The notes: generated by a model from the letters alone, not told the origin. A stretch of 64,000 nucleotides of DNA from JAEUMY01 sp031394355 (GCA_031394355.1 JANNSU010000040.1:1-64000), one strand, 5' to 3'; positions 8,052 to 17,919 are shown, counted from the stretch's first letter. Numbers and translations are program-made.

Positions 8052-11000
8052 ATGAAAGCCCTGCTTGATCTGTTTAAGCAAGTCACCCAAGAGGAAGAGT
8101 TCGACGCCATCAAGATCGGACTTGCCTCTCCAGAGAAAATCCGTTCTTGGTCGTACGGTGAAGTAAGGAAGCCGGAGACGATCAACTACCGAACGTTTAA
8201 GCCTGAGCGAGATGGGCTGTTTTGCGCCAAGATCTTTGGCCCCATCAAAGACTATGAATGCCTATGCGGCAAGTACAAGCGGCTCAAGCATCGTGGTGTG
8301 ATCTGTGAAAAGTGTGGCGTGGAAGTCACGCTCTCAAAGGTCCGTCGTGAACGCATGGGCCACATTGAACTTGCGTCCCCGGTTGCGCACATCTGGTTTC
8401 TGAAATCCCTGCCAAGCAGGCTTGGGATGGTGTTGGATATGACGCTACGGGACATAGAGCGTGTCTTGTACTTTGAGGCATTCGTGGTCACCGAGCCCGG
8501 TCTGACTCCTCTCAAAGCGGGCCAGTTGATGACAGAGGACGACTACCTTTCTAAGGTAGAGGAGTACGGCGACGAGTTCCATGCTTTGATGGGGGCTGAA
8601 GGTGTTCGTGAGCTGCTCCGCAAGCTTGATCTTGGTCACGAGATGGAGGTACTGCGGCATGATCTGGCCGCAACTGGCTCAGAGACCAAAATCAAGAAGA
8701 TTGCCAAGCGACTCAAGGTTCTTGAAGCATTCTCCAAGTCAGGGATCAAACCCGACTGGATGGTTTTGGAAGTGCTTCCAGTGCTGCCGCCGGATCTCCG
8801 GCCACTCGTGCCGTTGGATGGTGGCCGCTTTGCAACATCTGACCTCAACGATTTGTATCGCCGCGTGATCAACCGGAACAATCGATTGAAGCGCCTGCTT
8901 GAACTCAAAGCGCCAGAAATCATTGTTCGCAATGAAAAGCGCATGCTTCAGGAAGCCGTCGATTCCCTTCTCGACAATGGTCGTCGTGGCAAAGCGATGA
9001 CTGGCGCGAATAAGCGCGCCCTCAAGTCTCTCGCTGACATGATCAAGGGCAAGAGTGGCCGCTTCCGCCAGAACCTGCTGGGCAAGCGCGTGGACTATTC
9101 GGGTCGTTCGGTAATCGTTGTAGGCCCGACACTTCGGCTACATCAGTGCGGCTTGCCCAAGAAGATGGCGCTCGAACTGTTCAAGCCGTTCATTTTCCAC
9201 AAGTTGGAAGTCATGGGATTGGCCACTACTATCAAGGCCGCCAAGAAAATGGTTGAATCAGAGGAGCCAGTGGTCTGGGACATCCTTGAAGACGTGATTC
9301 GTGAACACCCAGTCATGCTCAATCGCGCTCCGACGCTGCATCGTCTCGGGATCCAAGCTTTTGAACCGGTACTGATCGAGGGCAAGGCAATTCAGTTGCA
9401 CCCATTGGTGTGTGCGGCATTCAATGCGGACTTTGACGGTGACCAGATGGCAGTTCACGTTCCCATCTCGCTTGAGGCGCAGATGGAGGCTCGCACGTTG
9501 ATGCTTTCGTCCAACAATGTCCTGCATACAGCAAACGGCGAACCGATTATTGTGCCCTCTCAGGATATCGTGCTCGGTTTGTATTATGCGACCCGCGAGA
9601 AAGTCAACGCACGCGGCGAGGGATCCCTCTTCATCAATGTGGCCGAAGCCTCTAGGGCCTACGAAAGTGGGAACGTTGAGCTCAATGCAAGAATTTCCAT
9701 TCGTATCAAGGAAGTCGAGGTCAGCGCTGAAGGCGAGAAGCGCGACAAAGTGACCCGCTATGAAACGACTGTTGGTCGGGCGTTGCTTTCGGAAATTCTA
9801 CCGCCAGGGCTTTCATTCACGCACATTAATAAGGCACTGAAGAAGAAGGAAATCTCTAAGCTCATCAATGCTGCCTTCCGCAAATGTGGTATCCGTGAGA
9901 CCGTGATTTTTGCTGACAAGCTGATGTACACGGGATTCGCGTTTGCAACGCGTGCAGGATTGTCTATTGCCATTGATGACATGCTGGTTCCACCGCAAAA
10001 GAAGGACATCATTGCCGCCGCAGAAAAGGAGGTAAAGGAGATCGAGTCCCAGTACACCTCCGGTTTGGTGACGCAAGGCGAGCGCTACAACAAAGTCGTT
10101 GATATCTGGGGCAGGGCAGGAGACCAGGTTGCGAAGGCCATGATGGAACAATTGGGTTCCGAACCTGTTACGACGCGCGACGGCAAGACTGCCATGCAAG
10201 AGTCCTTCAATGCCATTTACATGATGGCAGACTCCGGCGCGCGCGGCTCCGTTGCGCAGATTCGACAGTTGGCAGGCATGCGTGGATTGATGGCGAAGCC
10301 GGATGGCTCCATTATCGAAACGCCGATCACGGCCAACTTCCGCGAAGGTCTCAACGTTTTGCAGTACTTCATTTCGACGCACGGTGCGCGCAAAGGCTTG
10401 GCCGATACTGCGCTTAAAACCGCGAACTCGGGATATCTTACGAGACGTCTGGTCGACGTCACGCAGGACCTTGTTGTGATTGAACTGGATTGTGGAACTA
10501 CCCAGGGCATGGCGCTCAAAGCCCTCGTAGAAGGTGGCGAAGTCGTGGAACCTTTGCGAGAGAGAATTCTCGGCAGAGTGACGGCGGCAGATGTCGTGAA
10601 TTTGGAGAGTGGCGAGGTAGTCTTCGCATCCGGCGTTCTGCTGGACGAGGCAGCGGTCGATACCATCGAGCTATCCGGGATTGACGAAGTCAAAGTCCGG
10701 ACCCCGCTCACTTGTGAGACGCGCTACGGGATTTGTGGCCATTGTTACGGAAGGGACCTCGGCAGGGGCACCCCAGTCAATGTTGGTGAGGCTGTGGGCG
10801 TTATCGCAGCACAGTCAATTGGTGAGCCCGGCACACAGCTGACAATGCGCACCTTCCACATCGGTGGAGCGGCTTCCCGTACCGCCGTCGCGAGCTCGAT
10901 TGAAGCCAAGTCTGCTGGTATCGCGCGCTTTTCTGCCATGCGTTACGTAACGAATTCGCGCGACGAACTGATTGCCATCTCTCGAAGTGGCGAGATTGTT

Positions 11001-12251
11001 GTGCAAGATGATAATGGCCGGGAGCGTGAACGTCACAAGGTGCCCTATGGTGCAACGCTAGTTGTCAAGGACGGTTCGAAGATCAAGGCGGGCCAAATCC
11101 TGTCAATGTGGGATCCGCACACTCGTCCGATTATCAGCGAGTATGCAGGGGAAGTCCGATTCGAAAACGTTGAAGAAGGCGTCACGGTTGCCAAGCAGAT
11201 CGACGACACTACCGGCCTTTCCAGCCTTGTGGTCATTGATCCAAAGCGAAAAGCCGGCGCAGCAGCCAAGGGCCTTCGTCCTGCAGTCAAGCTTGTTAAC
11301 GAAAAGGGGAAGGAGATCAAGCTGGCAGGCACCGAGTCCCCGGTAAACTATACGTTCCAGATCGGAGCAATTATCACGGTCAAGAATGGGCAACAGGTCA
11401 ACGTGGGAGAAGTGCTTGCAAGAATTCCCCAGGAGTCCTCTAAGACTAGAGATATCACCGGCGGCCTGCCACGGGTCGCGGAGCTCTTCGAGGCGCGATC
11501 ACCAAAGGACGCGGGTCTGCTGGCCGAGACAACTGGCACCGTGTCATTTGGCAAGGACACTAAGGGCAAGCAGCGACTGATCATCACAGACTTCGATGGC
11601 GTCGCGCATGAGTACCTGATACCGAAAGAAAAGCACGTCACAGTTCATGACGGACAGGTTGTGAATAAGGGCGAGACAATTGTTGATGGGCCGGCTGACC
11701 CGCATGACATCCTGCGACTGCAAGGGGTTGAAGCACTTGCGCGTTACATCATTGATGAAGTTCAGGATGTCTATCGTCTGCAGGGTGTAAAGATCAATGA
11801 CAAACATATTGAGGTGATCGTGCGGCAGATGCTGCGCCGCGTCCAAATTGTTGACCACGGAGACACCAGATTCATCACCGGTGAGCAATTGGAGCGCGCC
11901 GAGGTGCTGGCAGAGAATGATCGCGCCGCCAAGCAGAACAAGCGGCCAGCGTCCTACAACTACATGCTGCTTGGCATCACCAAGGCATCGTTGTCAACGG
12001 ACTCGTTCATCTCTGCGGCATCCTTCCAGGAGACGACTCGTGTCCTTACAGAGGCGGCAATCATGGGAAAGAAAGACGATCTGCGCGGCCTGAAGGAGAA
12101 CGTCATCGTGGGCAGGCTGATTCCGGCCGGCACGGGGCTTGCCTATCATCGTGCACGTCGGAAGGTCGTGCCCGCTCCGCAGGCCTCCGGATCGTCCACA
12201 TTTGCGTTTGAGGAGACTGATTCAAGCGCGGAGAGTGAGCAGGCAGCTTGA
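8052..12251 (+). CDS. rpoC: DNA-directed RNA polymerase subunit beta'
   Basis: 1399 residues. The N-terminal zinc site is CLCGKYKRLKHRGVICEKCGVEVT (about residues 69-92). The catalytic magnesium loop NADFDGDQMAVHVP is near residue 460. The second zinc site CETRYGICGHCYGRDL is near residue 890. Start ATG at 8052 follows AGGAG (8038-8042). A rho-independent terminator follows, so this ends the rplKAJL-rpoBC unit. Confidence 0.99.
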   Translation: MKALLDLFKQVTQEEEFDAIKIGLASPEKIRSWSYGEVRKPETINYRTFKPERDGLFCAKIFGPIKDYECLCGKYKRLKHRGVICEKCGVEVTLSKVRRERMGHIELASPVAHIWFLKSLPSRLGMVLDMTLRDIERVLYFEAFVVTEPGLTPLKAGQLMTEDDYLSKVEEYGDEFHALMGAEGVRELLRKLDLGHEMEVLRHDLAATGSETKIKKIAKRLKVLEAFSKSGIKPDWMVLEVLPVLPPDLRPLVPLDGGRFATSDLNDLYRRVINRNNRLKRLLELKAPEIIVRNEKRMLQEAVDSLLDNGRRGKAMTGANKRALKSLADMIKGKSGRFRQNLLGKRVDYSGRSVIVVGPTLRLHQCGLPKKMALELFKPFIFHKLEVMGLATTIKAAKKMVESEEPVVWDILEDVIREHPVMLNRAPTLHRLGIQAFEPVLIEGKAIQLHPLVCAAFNADFDGDQMAVHVPISLEAQMEARTLMLSSNNVLHTANGEPIIVPSQDIVLGLYYATREKVNARGEGSLFINVAEASRAYESGNVELNARISIRIKEVEVSAEGEKRDKVTRYETTVGRALLSEILPPGLSFTHINKALKKKEISKLINAAFRKCGIRETVIFADKLMYTGFAFATRAGLSIAIDDMLVPPQKKDIIAAAEKEVKEIESQYTSGLVTQGERYNKVVDIWGRAGDQVAKAMMEQLGSEPVTTRDGKTAMQESFNAIYMMADSGARGSVAQIRQLAGMRGLMAKPDGSIIETPITANFREGLNVLQYFISTHGARKGLADTALKTANSGYLTRRLVDVTQDLVVIELDCGTTQGMALKALVEGGEVVEPLRERILGRVTAADVVNLESGEVVFASGVLLDEAAVDTIELSGIDEVKVRTPLTCETRYGICGHCYGRDLGRGTPVNVGEAVGVIAAQSIGEPGTQLTMRTFHIGGAASRTAVASSIEAKSAGIARFSAMRYVTNSRDELIAISRSGEIVVQDDNGRERERHKVPYGATLVVKDGSKIKAGQILSMWDPHTRPIISEYAGEVRFENVEEGVTVAKQIDDTTGLSSLVVIDPKRKAGAAAKGLRPAVKLVNEKGKEIKLAGTESPVNYTFQIGAIITVKNGQQVNVGEVLARIPQESSKTRDITGGLPRVAELFEARSPKDAGLLAETTGTVSFGKDTKGKQRLIITDFDGVAHEYLIPKEKHVTVHDGQVVNKGETIVDGPADPHDILRLQGVEALARYIIDEVQDVYRLQGVKINDKHIEVIVRQMLRRVQIVDHGDTRFITGEQLERAEVLAENDRAAKQNKRPASYNYMLLGITKASLSTDSFISAASFQETTRVLTEAAIMGKKDDLRGLKENVIVGRLIPAGTGLAYHRARRKVVPAPQASGSSTFAFEETDSSAESEQAA

Positions 12252-12283
12252 CAGTCGGTAGGTAGGCGAACTAAACTTTAGGG

Positions 12284-12334
12284 CTTTTCTGGGTCGCGCA
12301 TTGCGCGCTTCACAGGAAAGCTCTTGTTTTTTTG
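12284..12334 (+). terminator. Rho-independent terminator after rpoC
   Basis: GCTTTTCTG (12284-12292) pairs with CAGGAAAGC (12314-12322), allowing one G-U pair, with an inner GCGCA/TGCGC stem. A run of seven T follows at 12328-12334. It separates rpoBC from rpsL-rpsG-fusA-tuf, so a promoter for the str genes is expected in 12335-12433. Confidence 0.8.
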
Positions 12335-12433
12335 GTTCTTTCCAGAAAAGCAAAGCACCTGCAAACGAACCCGGGGTCTCTTTTTTGCCTCGAGCAGGAA
12401 ACAATTCGACGAACGGACATCGGTGAACTAGTC

Positions 12434-12811
12434 ATGCCAACCATCAATCAGCTATTGCGCAAGCCGCGCAGCAAGGTGCAAGTCAAGAGCAAGAGCCCTG
12501 CGCTCGAAAATTCGCCTCAGAAACGTGGCGTTTGCACCCGCGTTTACACTACGACCCCCAAGAAGCCCAACTCGGCGCTTCGAAAGGTGGCGAAGGTCCG
12601 CCTCGTCAATGGCTTCGAAGTCATCAGTTATATCGGTGGTGAAGGCCACAACCTCCAGGAACACTCCGTGGTGCTTATTCGCGGTGGTCGCGTCAAAGAC
12701 CTCCCGGGTGTGCGCTACCACATGGTCCGCGGCAGCCTCGATACGGCTGGCGTGAAAGACCGCAAGCAGGCCCGTTCGAAGTACGGCGCCAAGAAACCCA
12801 AACAAGCCTAA
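12434..12811 (+). CDS. rpsL: 30S ribosomal protein S12
   Basis: 125 residues from the ATG at 12434, giving the standard start MPTINQLLRKPRSKVQVKSKSPALENSPQKRGVCTRVYTTTPKKPNSALRKVAKVRL. The open frame extends further upstream but that part has no S12 homology. S12 sits at the decoding centre. The streptomycin-relevant lysines in TTPKKPNSALRK are wild type. First gene of the str cluster. Confidence 0.98.
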   Translation: MPTINQLLRKPRSKVQVKSKSPALENSPQKRGVCTRVYTTTPKKPNSALRKVAKVRLVNGFEVISYIGGEGHNLQEHSVVLIRGGRVKDLPGVRYHMVRGSLDTAGVKDRKQARSKYGAKKPKQA

Positions 12812-12829
12812 TTTGCATAGGAACCGACC

Positions 12830-13300
12830 ATGCCCCGTCGTCGCGAAGTACCCAAGCGCGAGATCCTTCCGGATCCGAAATACAAGAGCACAGAACTTTC
12901 AAAGTTCGTCAATGTGGTGATGACTGCCGGCAAGAAAGCTGTTGCCGAGCGCATCATTTACGGTGCATTGGATCAGATTCAAAAGAAGTCCGGCAAGGAC
13001 CCCATTGAAGTCTTCAATATCGCCATCAATGCAGTGAAACCTATGGTGGAAGTGAAGAGCCGTAGGGTCGGCGGTGCCAACTATCAAGTGCCGGTCGAAG
13101 TACGTCCTGTTCGCCGTCTTGCGCTGTCCATGCGCTGGATTCGGGAAGCGGCCCGCAAACGTGGCGAGAAGTCCATGGGTGCACGTCTTGCAGGCGAGTT
13201 GATTGATGCGGCAGAAGGCCGTGGCTCGGCAATCAAGAAGCGCGAGGAAGTACATCGCATGGCTGAAGCCAACAAGGCATTCGCTCACTATCGTTTCTAA
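12830..13300 (+). CDS. rpsG: 30S ribosomal protein S7
   Basis: 156 residues, starting MPRRREVPKREILPDPKYKSTELSKFVNVVMTAGKKAVAERIIYGALDQI. S7 nucleates the 30S head and in E. coli represses the str mRNA. It lies 18 bases after rpsL. A short GC-rich hairpin (CCCCCG/CGGGGG, 13310-13333) follows in the 83-base gap before fusA. Confidence 0.98.
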   Translation: MPRRREVPKREILPDPKYKSTELSKFVNVVMTAGKKAVAERIIYGALDQIQKKSGKDPIEVFNIAINAVKPMVEVKSRRVGGANYQVPVEVRPVRRLALSMRWIREAARKRGEKSMGARLAGELIDAAEGRGSAIKKREEVHRMAEANKAFAHYRF

Positions 13301-13383
13301 GACAACTTTCCCCCGGAGCGAGTACCTCGGGGGTCGATTCAAGCCGCCAGCGCGGTTGAACTGCAGATTCGAGGATGATTAAA

Positions 13384-15486
13384 GTGGCACGCAAGACTCC
13401 AATTGAGAGATATCGCAATATCGGCATCTCCGCGCACATCGACGCGGGCAAGACAACCACAACCGAACGCATCCTGTTTTACACCGGGGTTAATCACAAG
13501 ATCGGCGAAGTTCATGATGGTGCAGCCACCATGGACTGGATGGAGCAAGAGCAAGAGCGTGGCATCACGATCACTTCGGCTGCCACGACGTGCTTTTGGA
13601 AAGGCATGGCCGGAAACTATCCGGAGCATCGCATCAATATCATTGATACCCCCGGGCACGTTGACTTCACTATTGAGGTCGAGCGCTCAATGCGAGTGCT
13701 TGATGGCGCCTGCATGGTGTACTGCGCTGTAGGCGGCGTTCAGCCTCAGTCGGAGACGGTTTGGCGTCAAGCAAACAAGTACAAGGTACCGCGTCTTGCC
13801 TTTGTGAACAAGATGGACCGTACGGGCGCAAACTTCTTTAAGGTCTATGACCAGATGCGTGCGCGTCTGAAGGCGAATCCCGTGCCGGTCCAAGTACCAA
13901 TTGGTGCGGAAGAGAACTTCAAGGGCTTGGTCGATCTGATTAAGATGAAGGCCATCCTTTGGAGCGAAGAAGACAAGGGTGTTTCGTTCACCTATGGACC
14001 AATCCCGGCTGATCTTGAGGAGATTTGCAAGGAATGGCACAACAAGATGGTGGAAAATGCCGCTGAGGCAAACGAAGAATTGATGAACAAATACCTCGAA
14101 GGTGGCGAGCTCTCCGAGGACGAAATTAAGTTTGGATTGCGTGAGCGCACCATCAAGGGTGAAATTGTGCCAATGCTGTGCGGTTCGGCGTTCAAGAATA
14201 AGGGTGTCCAGGCGATGTTGGATGCTGTCATCGATTTCATGCCAGCACCAACAGACATTCCGCCTGTCAAGGGTACGGATGAAAATGAGCAGCCCACGAC
14301 CCGAAAGGCCGATGACGGAGAGAAGTTTTCTGCCTTGGCGTTTAAACTGATGACGGATCCATTTGTGGGCCAGCTGACGTTTGTGCGCGTGTATTCCGGT
14401 GTGCTGTCCAAGGGCGATACTGTTTACAACCCTGTGCGCGGCAAGAAGGACCGGATTGGCCGGATCGTGCAAATGCATGCAAACAACAGGGTAGAAATCG
14501 AAGAAATTCGCGCGGGTGACATTGCTGCCTGCATCGGAATGAAGGATGTCACGACGGGAGAAACCCTTTGTGACCCGGATGCCGTGGTCACGCTTGAGCG
14601 CATGGTTTTCCCCGAGCCGGTCATTTCGCAAGCTGTGGAGCCGAAGACCAAGGCCGATCAAGAAAAGATGGGTATGGCACTAGGTCGGCTGGCGCAGGAG
14701 GATCCGTCGTTCCGTGTGCGCACTGATGAAGAGTCGGGTCAAACCATCATTTCAGGCATGGGCGAATTGCATCTGGAAATTATCGTTGATCGCATGAGGC
14801 GCGAGTTTGGTGTCGAGGCCACTGTAGGTAAACCGCAAGTCGCATTCCGCGAGACTATCCGCGGCACTGTTGAGAACGCAGAAGGCAAATTCGTCAAGCA
14901 GTCCGGCGGCCGTGGACAGTATGGCCACGTTGTGCTCAAGGTCGAACCTCAAGAACCGGGAAAAGGTTTTGAGTTTGTTGATGCCATCAAGGGTGGTGTA
15001 GTGCCTCGCGAGTTCATTCCGGCGGTTGAAAAGGGGCTGCGAGAGACTCTGCCCGCTGGCGTGCTTGCCGGCTACCCCATCGTAGATGTGAAGGTCACGC
15101 TGCATTTTGGTTCGTATCACGACGTCGATTCAAACGAAAACGCATTCAAAATGGCGGCATCGATGGGGTTCAAAGACGGCATGCGTAAAGCACAGCCTGT
15201 GTTGCTTGAACCCATGATGGCGGTTGAGGTTGAGACGCCGGAAGACTATGCCGGTACCGTGATGGGCGATTTGTCGTCACGTCGTGGCATGGTGCAGGGC
15301 ATGGATGAGATAGCAGGTGGCGGCGGCAAGGTGATTCGTGCCGAAGTGCCACTGTCGGAGATGTTTGGTTATTCCACATCGCTACGTTCTGCCACGCAGG
15401 GCCGCGCGACCTACACGATGGAGTTCAAACACTACTCGGAAGCGCCCAAGCACGTTTCCGAAGCAATCATCAACGCCAAGAAATAA
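13384..15486 (+). CDS. fusA: Elongation factor G
   Basis: 700 residues from GTG at 13384, which gives MARKTPIERYRNIGISAHIDAGKTTTTERILFYTG. An in-frame ATG at 13375 would add three residues, but GAGG at 13371-13374 is ideally spaced for the GTG. G motifs: AHIDAGKTT, DTPGHVDF and NKMD. EF-G drives translocation and ribosome recycling. tuf follows after 30 bases. Confidence 0.97.
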   Translation: MARKTPIERYRNIGISAHIDAGKTTTTERILFYTGVNHKIGEVHDGAATMDWMEQEQERGITITSAATTCFWKGMAGNYPEHRINIIDTPGHVDFTIEVERSMRVLDGACMVYCAVGGVQPQSETVWRQANKYKVPRLAFVNKMDRTGANFFKVYDQMRARLKANPVPVQVPIGAEENFKGLVDLIKMKAILWSEEDKGVSFTYGPIPADLEEICKEWHNKMVENAAEANEELMNKYLEGGELSEDEIKFGLRERTIKGEIVPMLCGSAFKNKGVQAMLDAVIDFMPAPTDIPPVKGTDENEQPTTRKADDGEKFSALAFKLMTDPFVGQLTFVRVYSGVLSKGDTVYNPVRGKKDRIGRIVQMHANNRVEIEEIRAGDIAACIGMKDVTTGETLCDPDAVVTLERMVFPEPVISQAVEPKTKADQEKMGMALGRLAQEDPSFRVRTDEESGQTIISGMGELHLEIIVDRMRREFGVEATVGKPQVAFRETIRGTVENAEGKFVKQSGGRGQYGHVVLKVEPQEPGKGFEFVDAIKGGVVPREFIPAVEKGLRETLPAGVLAGYPIVDVKVTLHFGSYHDVDSNENAFKMAASMGFKDGMRKAQPVLLEPMMAVEVETPEDYAGTVMGDLSSRRGMVQGMDEIAGGGGKVIRAEVPLSEMFGYSTSLRSATQGRATYTMEFKHYSEAPKHVSEAIINAKK

Positions 15487-15516
15487 TTGCAAATTCGCAT
15501 CTGAAGAGGAACGACA

Positions 15517-16707
15517 ATGGCAAAAGGTAAATTTGAGCGCACCAAGCCGCACGTGAACGTGGGGACGATTGGGCACGTTGATCATGGCAAGACGACGCTG
15601 ACGGCGGCGATCACGACGGTTTTGTCGAAGAAGTTTGGTGGCGAGGCGAAGGCCTACGACCAGATTGATGCGGCACCGGAAGAGAAGGCACGCGGCATTA
15701 CCATCAACACGGCACACGTTGAGTACGAGACGGCCAATCGTCACTATGCACACGTGGACTGCCCGGGCCACGCTGACTACGTGAAGAACATGATTACGGG
15801 TGCTGCCCAGATGGATGGTGCCATTCTGGTTGTCTCGGCTGCTGACGGCCCGATGCCCCAGACCCGTGAGCACATTCTGCTTGCCCGTCAGGTGGGTGTA
15901 CCGTACATCGTCGTGTTCATGAACAAATGCGACATGGTTGACGACGCCGAGCTGCTCGAGCTGGTCGAGATGGAAGTTCGTGAATTGCTGTCCAAGTACG
16001 ACTTCCCTGGTGACGACATTCCCATCATCAAGGGTTCGGCACTGAAGGCCATGGAAGGCGACCAGGGTGACCTGGGTGAAGGCGCCATCATGAAGCTGGC
16101 CGATGCGTTGGACAGCTACATCCCTGAGCCCAAGCGTGCGCTGGATGGCCCGTTTCTCATGCCCGTTGAAGACGTGTTCTCCATCTCTGGCCGCGGCACT
16201 GTTGTGACCGGTCGTATCGAGCGCGGTATCGTCAAGGTTGGCGAAGAAATCGAGATCATTGGATTGAAGCCCACCTTGAAGACCATCTGTACCGGTGTGG
16301 AAATGTTCAGGAAGCTGCTGGATCAGGGCCAGGCCGGTGACAACGTCGGCATTCTGCTCCGCGGTACCAAGCGTGAAGAAGTCGAGCGTGGCCAGGTGCT
16401 GGCCAAGCCCGCCTCCATTACCCCGCACACCAAGTTTGAAGCCGAGATCTACGTGCTGTCGAAGGAAGAGGGCGGTCGTCACACCCCATTTTTCAATGGC
16501 TACCGTCCGCAGTTCTACTTCCGTACGACGGATGTGACGGGAGCGTTGCAGCTGCCGGCGGGCACGGAGATGGTGATGCCTGGTGACAACATCAAGATTT
16601 CGGTGCAGTTGATTGCTCCGATCGCGATGGAAGACGGACTCCGCTTCGCAATCCGCGAAGGTGGCCGTACCGTCGGCGCAGGTGTGGTCTCCAAAGTTGT
16701 CGAGTAA
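15517..16707 (+). CDS. tuf: Elongation factor Tu (second, complete copy)
   Basis: 396 residues. GTPase motifs GHVDHGKTTLT (P loop), DCPGHADYVKNM and NKCD, then domains 2 and 3. The final 90 coding bases and the next 29 bases are identical to the copy at the left edge, which suggests gene conversion. It closes the str cluster and is followed by a palindrome 17 bases after the stop. Confidence 0.99.
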   Translation: MAKGKFERTKPHVNVGTIGHVDHGKTTLTAAITTVLSKKFGGEAKAYDQIDAAPEEKARGITINTAHVEYETANRHYAHVDCPGHADYVKNMITGAAQMDGAILVVSAADGPMPQTREHILLARQVGVPYIVVFMNKCDMVDDAELLELVEMEVRELLSKYDFPGDDIPIIKGSALKAMEGDQGDLGEGAIMKLADALDSYIPEPKRALDGPFLMPVEDVFSISGRGTVVTGRIERGIVKVGEEIEIIGLKPTLKTICTGVEMFRKLLDQGQAGDNVGILLRGTKREEVERGQVLAKPASITPHTKFEAEIYVLSKEEGGRHTPFFNGYRPQFYFRTTDVTGALQLPAGTEMVMPGDNIKISVQLIAPIAMEDGLRFAIREGGRTVGAGVVSKVVE

Positions 16708-16724
16708 CAATACCCTCAGCAGGT

Positions 16725-16736
16725 GCGAATATTCGC
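16725..16736. repeat. GCGAATATTCGC palindrome, intergenic copy 3
   Basis: Exact 12-bp core preceded by T and followed by G. It is at the same distance from the tuf stop as copy 1 and marks the point where the two tuf 3' flanks diverge. Confidence 0.95.
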
Positions 16737-16776
16737 GCCCGTTGAAATCAGGTTGGCATAAACAGGTAGGAAGAGC

Positions 16777-16792
16777 GGGCGCTTTGGCGCCC
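16777..16792 (+). promoter_or_regulatory. Small hairpin before rpsJ
   Basis: GGGCGC-TTTG-GCGCCC, just upstream of the rpsJ ribosome binding site (AAAAGGA, 16797-16803). It could modulate rpsJ translation. No match to the E. coli S10 leader is visible. Confidence 0.4.
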
Positions 16793-16808
16793 CTGAAAAG
16801 GAAAAGCG

Positions 16809-17132
16809 ATGGCAACAGCACAACTCGCCAAACAGAAAATCCGTATTCGCCTGAAGGCGTTCGACTATCGGCTGATTGACCAGTCAGCGCTTGAAATTGT
16901 CGAGACCGCCAAGCGGACGGGTGCTGTGGTCAAGGGCCCGGTTCCCCTGCCCACGCGCATCGAACGCTTTGACATCCTCCGTTCGCCTCACGTGAACAAG
17001 ACGTCACGCGACCAGTTCGAGATACGTACCCATTTGCGTCTGATGGATATCATTGATCCCACTGACAAGACAGTGGATGCACTGATGAAGCTCGACCTGC
17101 CCGCGGGGGTGGATGTAGAGATCAAGTTGTAA
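16809..17132 (+). CDS. rpsJ: 30S ribosomal protein S10
   Basis: 107 residues, four more than E. coli at the N terminus (MATAQLAKQKIRIRLKAFDYRLID). S10 is a 30S head protein and also the NusE antitermination factor. Conserved GPVPLPTRIERFDILRSPHVNKTSRDQFEIRTH is present. It opens the S10 cluster, but an unusual 127-base gap with a promoter-like sequence separates it from rplC. Confidence 0.97.
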   Translation: MATAQLAKQKIRIRLKAFDYRLIDQSALEIVETAKRTGAVVKGPVPLPTRIERFDILRSPHVNKTSRDQFEIRTHLRLMDIIDPTDKTVDALMKLDLPAGVDVEIKL

Positions 17133-17136
17133 GGTC

Positions 17137-17165
17137 TTGAATTGCCAGGCGGGGCCGTATATACT
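17137..17165 (+). promoter_or_regulatory. Candidate sigma-70 promoter before rplC
   Basis: TTGAAT (17137-17142), a 17-base spacer and TATACT (17160-17165), matching 4 of 6 and 5 of 6 consensus bases. It would start a transcript about 90 bases before rplC, so rplC-rpsQ may have its own promoter. Not tested. Confidence 0.5.
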
Positions 17166-17259
17166 TATGGGCTGTCTGGATGCAGTAAGAAAAATGCAGT
17201 AAGCGTCGGCCAATTGAAGCCGACACCCGACTTGTCGGGCCAACTAAAAAGGAATGAAG

Positions 17260-17919
17260 ATGAGTCTAGGTCTCGTCGGCCGGAAGGTCGGCATGACTCG
17301 CATCTTTACCGATGACGGTACTTCCGTCCCGGTAACGGTGTTGGACATGTCCGATAACCGCGTCACTCAAATCAAAACTGCCGAGAACGACGGCTACAGT
17401 GCCGTACAGGTTGCGTTCGGTAAGCGACGTGCTTCCCGAATCAACAAGGCGGTTGGTGGACACCTTGCCAAAGCGGGTGTGGCCCCTGCGTCTCTGCTGA
17501 AAGAGTTTGCCGTCAAGGCCGATGCTCTAGCGGAGTTAAAAGTGGGCAGCGCAATTTCAGTTGAGATCTTTCAGGTGGGCCAGAAAGTAGATGTGACGGG
17601 TACCAGCATCGGCAAAGGCTATGCGGGTGTTATCAAACGTCATAACTTCTCGTCTAACCGCGCAACTCACGGTAACTCCAGATCGCACAACTCGCCGGGT
17701 TCCATTGGTGCTGCACAAGACCCGGGCCGAGTATTCCCAGGTAAGCGCATGTCAGGTCACCTTGGCGACGCCAAGGCCACCGTGCAGTTGCTAGAGGTCG
17801 CGCGGATTGACGCTGCTCGCCAGCTATTGCTGATCAAGGGTGCCGTCCCTGGTGCAAAAGGCGGCAATGTTGTGGTCCGTCCCAGCGTGAAAACACCGCT
17901 GAAGAAAGGGGCCAAGTGA
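17260..17919 (+). CDS. rplC: 50S ribosomal protein L3
   Basis: 219 residues from ATG 17260 (MSLGLVGRKVGMTRIFTDDGTSVPVTVLD). An ATG at 17254 is in frame, but AAAAGGA (17247-17253) is spaced better for 17260. L3 is an early assembly protein near the peptidyl transferase centre; the loop NFSSNRATHGNSRSHNSPGSIGAAQDPGRVFPGKRMSGHLGD is intact. TGA overlaps rplD ATG by one base. Confidence 0.97.
   Translation: MSLGLVGRKVGMTRIFTDDGTSVPVTVLDMSDNRVTQIKTAENDGYSAVQVAFGKRRASRINKAVGGHLAKAGVAPASLLKEFAVKADALAELKVGSAISVEIFQVGQKVDVTGTSIGKGYAGVIKRHNFSSNRATHGNSRSHNSPGSIGAAQDPGRVFPGKRMSGHLGDAKATVQLLEVARIDAARQLLLIKGAVPGAKGGNVVVRPSVKTPLKKGAK

Noticed and set aside
15488..15499. TGCAAATTCGCA in the fusA-tuf gap, similar to the iterated palindrome
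   Set aside because: It lacks the central AT step and is not self-complementary at one position. Counted as chance similarity.
15382..16821. Long 479-codon open frame on the minus strand over tuf
   Set aside because: It is the antisense shadow of the highly conserved tuf gene, produced by its codon bias.
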